Part shown: positions 18,401 through 25,085 of the stretch, piece by piece | How the letters are laid out: every line of letters starts with the position of its first letter | Numbering within the stretch: position 1 is the first letter of the stretch | Assembly: GCA_965662645.1 (NCBI GenBank) | Contig: CBFIII010000053.1 | Location: forward strand, 1-25,085 | Reading direction: 5' to 3' | DNA from: UBA5342 sp965662645 | Lineage (GTDB): Bacteria > Bacteroidota > Bacteroidia > Bacteroidales > UBA5342 | DNA: 25,085 nucleotides | Made by a program: the position numbers and the translations under genes | Notes under the pieces: model-generated | Told to the model about the DNA's origin: nothing | Database searches by the model: none | The model's input: the letters and a program-made list of their open reading frames with translations, nothing else

Positions 18401-18617
18401 CATAACCATTATAGGTTTTGATGCAATTGCCGTGCGGGTTGATAGGACGACCATAATTATAAGGTTTATCGTCATCAGCCTTCCAAAAATACAAGGCATC
18501 ATTGGTGACTACCGAACTGTCGAGAAAAGTAACTTGCGCTGACATTTTGCTTGCTGAAGCAAAAATTAACAAAGTGACAAAAAGCAGTTTGTATATTAAC
18601 GATGGAATTGTTTTCAT
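15408..18617 (-). CDS. BNR_4 beta-propeller lyase-like protein with Ig repeats, CBM6-like and CBM32-like domains, T9SS-secreted
   Basis: A 1069-residue secreted protein with a signal peptide ending about Q28 (MSAQ). The BNR_4 propeller spans about 35-450. It shares the block YGRPINPHG.CIKTY..YVF.TWYRGG with the gene upstream. The putative lyase residues are H131 (DTHLT), H151/H152 (YDHH), Y196 (VSYPN) and R212 (ERRLG), in nearly the same register as in the BNR_4 protein at 3951-6302. Three Ig-like repeats follow (about 457-538, 545-626, 629-709), then a CBM6-like domain (about 716-836, starting IEAEYCSNKSGV), an F5/8-type C (CBM32-like) domain (about 855-983) and a Por tail (VFPNPTHSEF, 1002 onward). 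The long binding architecture suggests action on insoluble or large polymer at the cell surface or outside. It begins 45 bp after the preceding BNR_4 gene, so they are likely co-transcribed. Activity might be endo (PL24/PL25-like) or Rha-GlcA exo (PL42-like). Confidence 0.82.
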   Translation of the reverse strand: MKTIPSLIYKLLFVTLLIFASASKMSAQVTFLDSSVVTNDALYFWKADDDKPYNYGRPINPHGNCIKTYNGYVFYTWYRGGWSDRTLMVSRKKIGSGTWKHVELRWAGMASDEPREVQGQLSLVGGNGDTHLTTNVGICPIDGTVHIMYDHHNENLNYIRSKKGIAFGSDEEFSKANFLPQQNYLIPGKIVNGVSYPNMFNNDAGDMFFERRLGSAVSGEIVITYYDGETWSPEKTIIDGRNGVTQGESNFCYGNPFPANGKVYYAYSPRWAESPTILGEGVYIMDVGQRMNEKAVNVDGEEYSLPVTDQRPFFVADPRSVPDHYGWAGGPEAAISPKGDVYLKIQPKNTESYSYLRKAGETEFKEYRNQGSLGDFYGNRMYKFVESGGYLEVKSCLAGTLDWKTEYRLNIGIQSDKSVIIMQDGYIAAVYREQVDSPTVPIHCFVFKVEKSEYTPQTISMDAIPEKTEGDATFELSATASSNLPVVLTSSNPNIARIVEGNKVQIMGAGTCDIIANQPGNGEFDDAPEVKKTLVVNANASKQKQTLQFSLGTTTYVWGSGDINLSATATSGLAVSFESSDTAVAVIVDGKIKVKRAGKTMINALQIGNASYNAAPIVGFELTVPRRPQVITFNALPKFTSGDKDYTIVASSNNPNATLRYVCPSDQVAIVWTNSLRECLSAGSSTVTVSDAGDEFFLPAEVTQTITVEPKIHKIPAQIEAEYCSNKSGVNVTRWSNTVFYLNSWEPNDYAEYMIDVPADGVYKVEISAATPSTNRKLKIVSGTTTLATATLTKGPSLTNFQSTIVTINLKAGVQTLKVVGILGAYNFDLMKITSNDGGTVDPGGTTVPDYVKAQNYTVASSDGEQAPNVGTNLFDGKVDDENRWSATGFPKSIVIDLGEEKEIIGARMFTYQERAYQYTIGFSNSATAGFETVVDRTNNTATAQPISDDFAATKARYAKLTVTGCDNYASTWISINELAFVFDGEGASLEGVNSTDSHIKVFPNPTHSEFTIFLQGVSNAQVEIFDMSGRIVYNQPYSDKPLSLPEGVYIINVEGDDSNSYRQKLVVQ

Positions 18618-18662
18618 TTTTGTATTTTTTAATTATTAGTATAGTATTGCAGTATCGGTTTA

Positions 18663-21443
18663 CTAATGCTTAGTGAATCTAAGTATATGTTGATTATTGT
18701 TTTTATCTTCTATTTGGAGTATATACATTCCACTTTTCATTGAAGCCACATTTAATTGATCATTATAGAGCGCTTCTGTTTTTACTGTTTTACCTAAAAT
18801 ATCATACACCACCGCACGAACGCCATCAACACCTTTTATATTTAGGGTTTGACTGACAGGAACAGGGTATATTTTTATGCTATTCGAACTAATTGTTTCA
18901 TTAATGCTATTCACAAGGTCCTCGGTATAAACTCCAAATTCAGCACAATTACCAAAAGAGCCCTCACTAAAGAAAACGAGTACATAACGGAAGGCTTTGT
19001 CAGTATTAGCTGCCACACTCACCTCAATCAATTCTTCCAAATTGGCATCCGCCACATCATCAGCACTAATTTCGTAGATTAAGTTTCCATCCATATCAGC
19101 AGTAACATCGTTAGTTTGACCAGACTCATCCCAAGTTACCGTGTTAGCTCCATAGATTTTAGTCCCTTGCAGTCTAGATTTCATAATTGATACATTGGCT
19201 AGATCATCGGGTACACGCAGTGCAAAACGTAAGCCTACAATCCTCTTTTGTACGCCTGCACCATAGTCAATACCAGCCCACGCATTATTTTTTGCTTCCG
19301 CCTGCGTGTTGAGCGCCGTTTTGAGGTCACCATCAAACAATGTAGCAACATTTTCACCTGCACGACAAAGCGCATCAGGCGTTCCAAAAGACTTTCCTTC
19401 AAAGATATAATCAAAGACGCTTACCTTAATACTATCCATAGTAATTGTACCTTCTCCATTGGAAGCTATCAATTTTAGCTGATGCGATGCTTTAGGCAAA
19501 TCAGAAAGCTCCCATTTATAAGGAGCACTTGTTAAGGTTCCCATATTAGTATCACCTAACCATAAGCTTACCTCCGTAAGGGCACTACCCAACTTAGCTT
19601 CTACGTTTAGCACATCTCCTATTCCAAAGATATCTCCATTTGTAGGGCTAATAAAACTCACTTTAAGTGTGGGGTCTTCTGGTGTATATAAGGTAATACT
19701 CTTTTCTGTAAGCACATTGGCACTATCCAAAGCCTTTAATGTGAAGTGATATTCAGGAGTACGCATATTGGTTAATACGGTATGACCTGACCAGGTAAAT
19801 GGCGCTTCTGATAAAGTGCCCAGATTGATGGCGTCACTCCAAAGTGTTACAGATTTGAAGGCCGAACCTACAGTAGCTTGTATGGTTAGATTTCCACCCA
19901 ACTCAATTTCCTGGTTATTAAAAATATTCTTGAATGAAAGCACTCTTGAAGTATCTGCAGGTGTAGTATCGATATCCAAATCAAACACCTGCAAATAGGT
20001 GCTTCGCTTAGCCCCAGTACCTGCTATTTCTTTCAAATAATAGTATAGTTTCCCCTCACTAATATAGACAATACCTTTATCAAAAGTGGGCCCAGTAGTC
20101 TGCTGATATATCTGCCTAAAATTACTCGTTCCACCTTCGGTTTTTACAATATTTACACGTCCATTTTTAAGACCAATAACGTAGATATCGTTACCAGCAG
20201 CGTACAATTCGCTACCTGCATTGTACTCTTCTGTTGTAAATTCACTATCGCCTGCTTTACGGTAGGTGTGGAGCAGTTTTTGCACATTATTCTCTTTATC
20301 TGTCACTTTAGAAACAATGTGTTCATCGCCACGATCGGTTACTTCAAAATCGAAACCATCCACAATATGTACCATGTTTCTCTGTGTCGTTTCCACATAG
20401 TCGCCAGGCTCCATAATGAGCACTTCGCCCGCCTTCACTAGTGGAAATGTCATAGGCTCACCTTTGTAATTTTTCCACTGCGAAGCTCCTGTAGGGTCAT
20501 CACAATAGGCATAATACACCCCATTCTGATAAACATATTTATCGCTACCATTGTGTAATCTGCGCTGAAACCCTAATCGCATTTTACCCGCAGAAAACTT
20601 CATATTACCATAAATACTCCAGTCGTCGGTTTCGCCCTTGCTTTGAGCCCCCATAGCCGTCACATCTTTAAAACTACCCCATTTAGATGCCGTTTCATCG
20701 TATTTAATAAATACCATATTGCCATCGTGTGAGGTTCCTCTGCGCATGCACAGAAAAAGTTCGCCCTCAGTGTTTAAGAAAAACTTAGGATAGCTTAGGC
20801 GTGAAAAATTCCCGACATTAAGCACACCATTCATGGTAGTATGCTTGTAATCGCCATCTAAAGGGTCTTTTACAAATTTATCTAAGGTAAATTCATCGTC
20901 TGTCATATCGGCAAGGTTACTTACAGAGTATGAGTAACGCAAATAATCATTTGTAAAAGCACCTGCATTGCCATAAGCATGCATATCATAGGCTAAATGT
21001 ATTGTGCCATTTATGGGACAAATACCTATAGCTATGGTATTGTGCGTTTCACCTATCCACCATTTACCATCAAAACCGGTATGCTGATGTGGAAATTCAA
21101 TAGTTTTCTTCGCTCCCGTTGCGATATTGTAGCGTGTTAGCATCACATGACGGTCCTCTTTTCCTCCTCGGTACCATGTCATAAAAACATAATCTTTGTA
21201 GGTTTTGATACAATCGCCATGCGGATTAATAGGACGACCATAAGCATAATCATAGCCTGCATTAACATCTGTATTCGTACTCGATGTGTTTTTAGTACCA
21301 TCAAAATACAAGGCTTCATCTGTCACTAAGGTCTCGGAGAGTAAACTAACCTGTGCATTTACTAATGAACTCGCGATAAATGCTAAGAGCATAAAGCTAT
21401 TGAATACAAACATCTTGGCGTTTGGGTAATAAAATTTCTTCAT
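18663..21443 (-). CDS. BNR_4 beta-propeller lyase-like protein with two Ig modules and discoidin-like domain, T9SS-secreted
   Basis: A 926-residue protein; signal peptide to about Q31 (LVNAQ). An internal ATG (M11) would also give a signal, but the first ATG supplies the usual lysine-rich start. The BNR_4 propeller occupies about 35-490 with H134 (GETHN), H155 (YDMHA), Y218 (LSYPK) and R234 (CMRRG). The His-His and Tyr-Arg gaps match the two other BNR_4 proteins here, but an insertion of about 18 residues lies between the second His and the Tyr. Two related Ig-like modules (about 497-587 and 595-675) precede an F5/8-type C-like domain (about 680-840) and a Por tail (IYPVPVSQ, 858 onward, with the usual N-P changed to V-P). 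It is the first gene after the 470-bp gap, so it probably opens the BNR_4/BNR_4/PL38 unit. Likely a lyase on rhamnose-uronate polymers; the precise family is unresolved. Confidence 0.82.
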   Translation of the reverse strand: MKKFYYPNAKMFVFNSFMLLAFIASSLVNAQVSLLSETLVTDEALYFDGTKNTSSTNTDVNAGYDYAYGRPINPHGDCIKTYKDYVFMTWYRGGKEDRHVMLTRYNIATGAKKTIEFPHQHTGFDGKWWIGETHNTIAIGICPINGTIHLAYDMHAYGNAGAFTNDYLRYSYSVSNLADMTDDEFTLDKFVKDPLDGDYKHTTMNGVLNVGNFSRLSYPKFFLNTEGELFLCMRRGTSHDGNMVFIKYDETASKWGSFKDVTAMGAQSKGETDDWSIYGNMKFSAGKMRLGFQRRLHNGSDKYVYQNGVYYAYCDDPTGASQWKNYKGEPMTFPLVKAGEVLIMEPGDYVETTQRNMVHIVDGFDFEVTDRGDEHIVSKVTDKENNVQKLLHTYRKAGDSEFTTEEYNAGSELYAAGNDIYVIGLKNGRVNIVKTEGGTSNFRQIYQQTTGPTFDKGIVYISEGKLYYYLKEIAGTGAKRSTYLQVFDLDIDTTPADTSRVLSFKNIFNNQEIELGGNLTIQATVGSAFKSVTLWSDAINLGTLSEAPFTWSGHTVLTNMRTPEYHFTLKALDSANVLTEKSITLYTPEDPTLKVSFISPTNGDIFGIGDVLNVEAKLGSALTEVSLWLGDTNMGTLTSAPYKWELSDLPKASHQLKLIASNGEGTITMDSIKVSVFDYIFEGKSFGTPDALCRAGENVATLFDGDLKTALNTQAEAKNNAWAGIDYGAGVQKRIVGLRFALRVPDDLANVSIMKSRLQGTKIYGANTVTWDESGQTNDVTADMDGNLIYEISADDVADANLEELIEVSVAANTDKAFRYVLVFFSEGSFGNCAEFGVYTEDLVNSINETISSNSIKIYPVPVSQTLNIKGVDGVRAVVYDILGKTVKTEALYNDQLNVASMKSGMYILQIEDKNNNQHILRFTKH

Positions 21444-21913
21444 AGTTTCTGGTTAATTGGTTTATTTATAATATACAGCACATAGATTAGCAGTGCTCAT
21501 TTTTTCAATTTTTAAAACTCGCATGGGCATCTTTCACATATCTAAATACTAAAAAATGCTCCTTTAGGCCGTCCCTCATGCGGACCGTTGACATCAACGG
21601 TAACGGTCTAGACCTTTATTTACTTGTCGGTAAACAACCGACAAAAGCTTGACGAAACATCGCAAGGGATGTCCAGTAATTTTCTAAACTTCAATTAATA
21701 TCATTCCTTTTAATAATAAAAAAAAGGAGACTTTATTTTGAACAAGTAATAACTATCTACAATAATTTAGCAATCAATGGATTGTTACTCTACCAATCAG
21801 CACTTATTATTGACTTGCTGTATGTAGCACTAACTGTTTGTGCAGAATTGATATGTCATACAAGTAGAAATGCTATGAAGATTAAATGTTTCATAAAAAA
21901 ATCGTTTATAATA
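21444..21913. other. 470-base intergenic gap between the GH78 pair and the lyase unit
   Basis: No protein gene is supported. It contains the structured 108-bp element at 21567-21674 and, nearer the GH78 stop, an AT-rich 7-bp stem (TCCTTTT 21705-21711 with AAAAGGA 21722-21728). The rest is AT-rich. No exact TAnnTTTG box was found on the minus strand upstream of the BNR_4 start at 21443, though a promoter would be expected here. Confidence 0.6.
21567..21674. repeat. 108-bp element with terminal inverted repeats and internal hairpins (MITE/REP-like or structured RNA)
   Basis: The left end GGCCGTCCCTCATGCG (21567-21582) matches the right end read on the other strand, GGACATCCCTTGCG (21674-21661), apart from two substitutions and a 2-base gap. 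Inside are three palindromes: ACCGTTG-N4-CAACGGT (21584-21601), GGTCTAGACC (21605-21614) and TTGTCGGT-N5-ACCGACAA (21624-21644). It is more GC-rich than the flanks. No coding capacity. Either a non-autonomous mobile element or a folded RNA leader/attenuator would fit. Confidence 0.6.
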
Positions 21914-24664
21914 TTAATAATGAGAAACAAACGAATACGTCGCAGGTTTTGCCTTCAAAACAAAGTCATACTCCGTTTTTTCAATCCATTCAAGAGCTGT
22001 ACATTCACTCACATCACGTCCATTTACAATTAGGCTTTTTTTCGTATTTCCTGGCACTCTAATTATTGCTGTCGTATTTGAAGGAATGGTGACTTCTAAC
22101 AAAAATTGATTGTCCTCCAGTTTCCAGCTTGAGCTCACTTTGCCATAAGGCGAATCGTAGGTCGCAGCTGCCGACGTTAATGGTCCTCCCGGTACAGGTG
22201 CTATTTCAATTTCTTTATAGGCTACCTTTAGCGGTTTAATACCTGCAATGCGTTCGTACATCCAACGTCCGATAGCACCGTAGGCATAATGATTAAAAGA
22301 GTTCATGCCATCTTTATGGAAGCCATCTTTCTTGGTGTAGCTATCCCAACGTTCCCACATGGTTGTGGCACCATTATTAATAGAATAAAACCAAGAAGGA
22401 TAAGTTTCCTTAAACAAAATATCATACATTAAATCGTATTCACCAGCCTTGTCCAACACCAATGGCAGAATAGGCGTACCTAAAAACCCAGTACGCAAGT
22501 GATTATCACAGTCACCTATTAGACGTACTAAGTGATTCATGGCTTTAGCTGCCATTGGCTTGCTCAGAAGATTAAACTCCAAAGCCACTAAATAATGGGT
22601 TTGTGTTTCCACCTTATGATTCGCACGTCCATCGGCATCAAACCAACGTTGTTCAAAAGCGGTCTTGATGGAATCGTGCAGTACAGCAAAATGCTCAGCC
22701 TCTTGCGTTTTCCCCAACACGCGGGCGCTTTTCGATATTAAATCAACGCTATACGCATAATACGCCATTTTAATCAGTTCCTTAGACACATCACCGGCTG
22801 AGCGTCCATTCTGGGTGAGCGGTTGTAGCCAATCACCAAAGGATTTAATATCAGGAGTATGATCTACGGCCTGTGAAGTACAATAGTTGACCCATTTTAC
22901 CATAGCCGAATAGTTCTCCTCAAGTACGCTCCTATCGCCAGTTCTGAAATACAGCTCCCAAGGAATAATGACAATAGCATCGCCCCAACCCGATGAGTGC
23001 CTTTTGCCCAGATTATTGGGAACGACCCAAGGGATACCTCCATCGTCGAATTGCTCAGCACGCACACTTTGCAACCAACCGGCCCAAAAGGCATACATAT
23101 CGTTATGAAACATAGAAGTAGGTGCAATGATTTGCGCATCGCCTGTCCAGCCCAAACGTTCGTCACGCTGTGGACAATCTGTCGGGATGTCATAAAAGTT
23201 CCCTTTCATTCCCCAACTGATGTTGCTTTGTAGTTGGTTTAACTTAGCATGCGACGAGGTAAAGGTGCCGTTCTTCTCAAAGTTTGAATATTGCACCAAG
23301 GATTTCACCCAACTTTTTTGCGGTATAGCGCCTTGTGCATACCCACTCAGCTCCACATATTGATACCCGTGAAAGGTAAACGTTGGCTTATACTCAATTA
23401 CACCATCTTCCGCTGCTACATAGTAGTCTGTTGATTTAGCCGAGCGGTAATTGGTGGTATATATCGAGCTATCAAGGTCAAGCATTTCAGCAAAGCGTAT
23501 TCTTAGCGTATCGCCTTTTGTCATCGGCACTTTCACCACTGGAACGCCCACGTTGTTTTGACCCATATTAAAAACAGCCACACCCTCTTGAGGTTGGTGA
23601 ATGCTTTTCACGTCCAATACTTCCCTGTTCTTAACCGTTTCAAAACGTTTAGGCTGTAGCAAAACTGCTGTATCTAGAGCAGTAACTTGCACCTTGTGCC
23701 ATTGGGCATCATCGTAACCATTCGTGTTCCATTTCCCCAATTCGTAATTGGCATCGTAGGTTTCGCCGTCGTATATTTTAGCAATGCGGATAGGCCCCTC
23801 TTTTGTGACCTTCCAGTTGTCATCTGATACAATAATTGTTTTTGTATCGCCATGCACTACTTCAAGCTGACATAATAAAGATGGCGTTAGTCCATGTTTC
23901 TTTTTCGTTCCTCTTAAATAAATTTTTCCCGCATACCAACCTTCAGCCACAGCAAAAGCAATGGTATTTTTCCCTTCCTTCAATTTATCAGTCACATCGT
24001 AGGTCAGGGTTGGAATGTATTTGCGATAAGGCACCCACCCTGGAGGCATAATGTCATCCCCCACTTTTTCACCATTGATATAGGCTTCGTAAACGCCTTT
24101 GGCTGTAACGTACAAACGGGCTTGATCGACCGGTTTTTCCAACACGATCTCTTTACGAATATATTGAGCAGGAAATAATAGTGAATTTCTATAATCCTTT
24201 TCTACAAGCTGTTCGTGGGGAATACTGATCCATTGACCTTGCCAATCGGCATTGTCTAGCAGCCCAAGTTCAAAATGAGCGACTTCACTCCAGTCTGATT
24301 CTTTTCCATTTTCGTCCCAGAACTGCACCTGCCAATATACTTTTTGTCTGGATGATAATGCCGTTCCCTTATAGTTAAGGTATAACGATTGGTCTGATTC
24401 TACTTTACCCGAATTCCAAATATCGGCATTATTGGGAAGTAAATCAGGACTACTGGCCGCCACTATTCTATAAGCGGTTTGCGATGTCACACCACTTGGT
24501 AACTGCCACGAAAAAGAGGGTATAGCATCGTAAAAGCCCATAGGGTTGTTAAACTGCTCGCTTACAGTTAACTCTACAGGCTGCATAGTATTGGGCGTAC
24601 ACCCACTAATAAGCAGACCTAGCAGTAAAGAAAACAGTAAAAAGCTGGTTGTAGTTTTATTCAT
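21914..24664 (-). CDS. GH78 alpha-L-rhamnosidase, lipoprotein
   Basis: Start chosen at 24664 (MNKTTTSFLL...), which places a lipoprotein signal with lipobox LLISGC at the N-terminus; a longer frame from 24703 would bury it. The 916-residue protein has the full GH78 layout: an N-terminal Ig-like domain (about 30-135, KVYWQVQFW), Bac_rhamnosid_N jelly roll (about 165-310, YEAYINGEKVG), the concanavalin-like Bac_rhamnosid domain (about 350-445, FNMGQNNVG), the (alpha/alpha)6 catalytic barrel (about 460-800) and a C-terminal beta domain. Catalytic residues are visible: general acid E502 within DCPQRDERLGWTGD (D496, D501, D509 around it) and general base E771 in MWERWDSY. It releases alpha-L-rhamnose by inversion, probably from lyase-derived oligosaccharides at a membrane surface. 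Its first 8 bases overlap the stop of the upstream GH78, implying translational coupling. Confidence 0.95.
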   Translation of the reverse strand: MNKTTTSFLLFSLLLGLLISGCTPNTMQPVELTVSEQFNNPMGFYDAIPSFSWQLPSGVTSQTAYRIVAASSPDLLPNNADIWNSGKVESDQSLYLNYKGTALSSRQKVYWQVQFWDENGKESDWSEVAHFELGLLDNADWQGQWISIPHEQLVEKDYRNSLLFPAQYIRKEIVLEKPVDQARLYVTAKGVYEAYINGEKVGDDIMPPGWVPYRKYIPTLTYDVTDKLKEGKNTIAFAVAEGWYAGKIYLRGTKKKHGLTPSLLCQLEVVHGDTKTIIVSDDNWKVTKEGPIRIAKIYDGETYDANYELGKWNTNGYDDAQWHKVQVTALDTAVLLQPKRFETVKNREVLDVKSIHQPQEGVAVFNMGQNNVGVPVVKVPMTKGDTLRIRFAEMLDLDSSIYTTNYRSAKSTDYYVAAEDGVIEYKPTFTFHGYQYVELSGYAQGAIPQKSWVKSLVQYSNFEKNGTFTSSHAKLNQLQSNISWGMKGNFYDIPTDCPQRDERLGWTGDAQIIAPTSMFHNDMYAFWAGWLQSVRAEQFDDGGIPWVVPNNLGKRHSSGWGDAIVIIPWELYFRTGDRSVLEENYSAMVKWVNYCTSQAVDHTPDIKSFGDWLQPLTQNGRSAGDVSKELIKMAYYAYSVDLISKSARVLGKTQEAEHFAVLHDSIKTAFEQRWFDADGRANHKVETQTHYLVALEFNLLSKPMAAKAMNHLVRLIGDCDNHLRTGFLGTPILPLVLDKAGEYDLMYDILFKETYPSWFYSINNGATTMWERWDSYTKKDGFHKDGMNSFNHYAYGAIGRWMYERIAGIKPLKVAYKEIEIAPVPGGPLTSAAATYDSPYGKVSSSWKLEDNQFLLEVTIPSNTTAIIRVPGNTKKSLIVNGRDVSECTALEWIEKTEYDFVLKAKPATYSFVSHY

Positions 24665-25085
24665 TTTTGTGACGTATAAGTTCATAAGTACCACTTTTAA
24701 CATTATCCATAATCAACAGATTTCCTATCATCTCTGCTTTAACTTTCTTTCCGTTGAGCATTACGTAAGGACTGTTATTATCAAAAGTTGGGATCATTAT
24801 TTTTGCCAATGTATTGGGCGGAACAGTTAGCTTGTAAACAAAATCGCTACCGTCAAACGTCCAAGCCGAAACGATTTTTCCGTAGCGTGAATTATAATCT
24901 CCACTTGCTTCTGAAAGTACTGGATTGGGGATAGGCGCAAATAATATCTTTTTATAGCCTGCTTCTAATGGTGCAATCCCGGCAATGCGTTCATACATCC
25001 ATTGGCCAATGGCACCATAGGCATAATGATTAAATGACTTAGCGCTATTTGCAAAGCCCTTATCGTGGGTATAGCCGTCCCATCT
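24657..25085 (-). CDS. GH78 alpha-L-rhamnosidase, C-terminal part (5' end outside the window)
   Basis: The frame is open from base 25085, giving 142 residues before the TAA at 24657. It begins inside the GH78 signature (RWDGYTHDKG, equal to the MWERWDSY region of the next gene), so the general-base Glu lies one codon beyond the window. It continues SFNHYAYGAIGQWMYERIAGI and the C-terminal beta domain (YNSRYGKIVSAW, VPPNTLAKI). Clear paralogue of the following GH78 gene with many substitutions, so an old rather than recent duplication. The end overlaps the next start as ATGAATAA (TAA of this gene inside). Confidence 0.93.
   Translation of the reverse strand, partial: RWDGYTHDKGFANSAKSFNHYAYGAIGQWMYERIAGIAPLEAGYKKILFAPIPNPVLSEASGDYNSRYGKIVSAWTFDGSDFVYKLTVPPNTLAKIMIPTFDNNSPYVMLNGKKVKAEMIGNLLIMDNVKSGTYELIRHKNE

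Noticed and set aside
21782..22033. 83-residue plus-strand frame
   Set aside because: It runs into the antisense of the GH78 gene and has no recognisable features.
22897..23193. 98-residue minus-strand frame
   Set aside because: It is an alternative frame inside the GH78 catalytic barrel.
1..25085. CRISPR array, transposase, phage or defence genes
   Set aside because: No repeat-spacer pattern and no such proteins; all large frames are carbohydrate-active or adjoining gaps.

Overview
The window is a carbohydrate-utilisation (PUL-type) segment of a Bacteroidota genome. The evidence is four proteins with Por secretion (type IX, T9SS) C-terminal sorting domains, Bacteroidota-style lipoproteins, AT-rich intergenic DNA without Shine-Dalgarno motifs, and a density of glycosidases and lyases typical of PULs. 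A marine or algal-polymer-degrading lineage fits the gene content, but the genus cannot be told from the sequence. All ten genes lie on the minus strand, so transcription runs from high to low coordinates. The first and last genes are cut by the window edges.

In transcription order: a GH78 alpha-L-rhamnosidase (only its C-terminal 142 residues are in the window, 25085-24657) overlaps by 8 bases a second, lipoprotein GH78 (24664-21914). A 470-base gap follows, holding a 108-bp element with terminal inverted repeats and internal hairpins (21567-21674). Then come two large BNR_4 beta-propeller lyase-like proteins (21443-18663 and 18617-15408) and a PL38/PL5-like alpha-toroid uronate lyase (15283-12731), all three with T9SS tails. 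After a 321-base hairpin-rich spacer there are two GH106-type proteins: a lipoprotein with an altered active site (12409-10151) and a canonical periplasmic GH106 (9955-6683). The latter is followed by a good intrinsic terminator. A new unit then begins, with a candidate promoter and dyad at 6562-6528. It encodes a third BNR_4 lyase (6302-3951, T9SS tail), a GH59 galactocerebrosidase-type beta-galactosidase (3934-1607) and a GH2 enzyme (1431 to beyond base 1).

Taken together the genes suggest attack on a polysaccharide rich in L-rhamnose and uronic acid with beta-galactose or beta-glucuronate decorations: ulvan-like, or a Rha-GlcA-capped galactan. The lyases carry T9SS tails and should act outside the cell or on its surface. 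The rhamnosidases and GH2/GH59/GH106 enzymes have ordinary or lipoprotein signals and should finish the products in the periplasm or on a membrane. No SusC/SusD pair, regulator, sulfatase or unsaturated-uronyl hydrolase (GH88/GH105) is in this window; these may lie beyond its edges.

The most interesting points are three divergent propeller lyases that keep the same His/His/Tyr/Arg spacing, a GH59 enzyme carrying the N-terminal Ig domain of GH78 enzymes, a GH106 relative that has lost one of the family's two acidic landmarks, and a promoter with an unassigned operator-like dyad.
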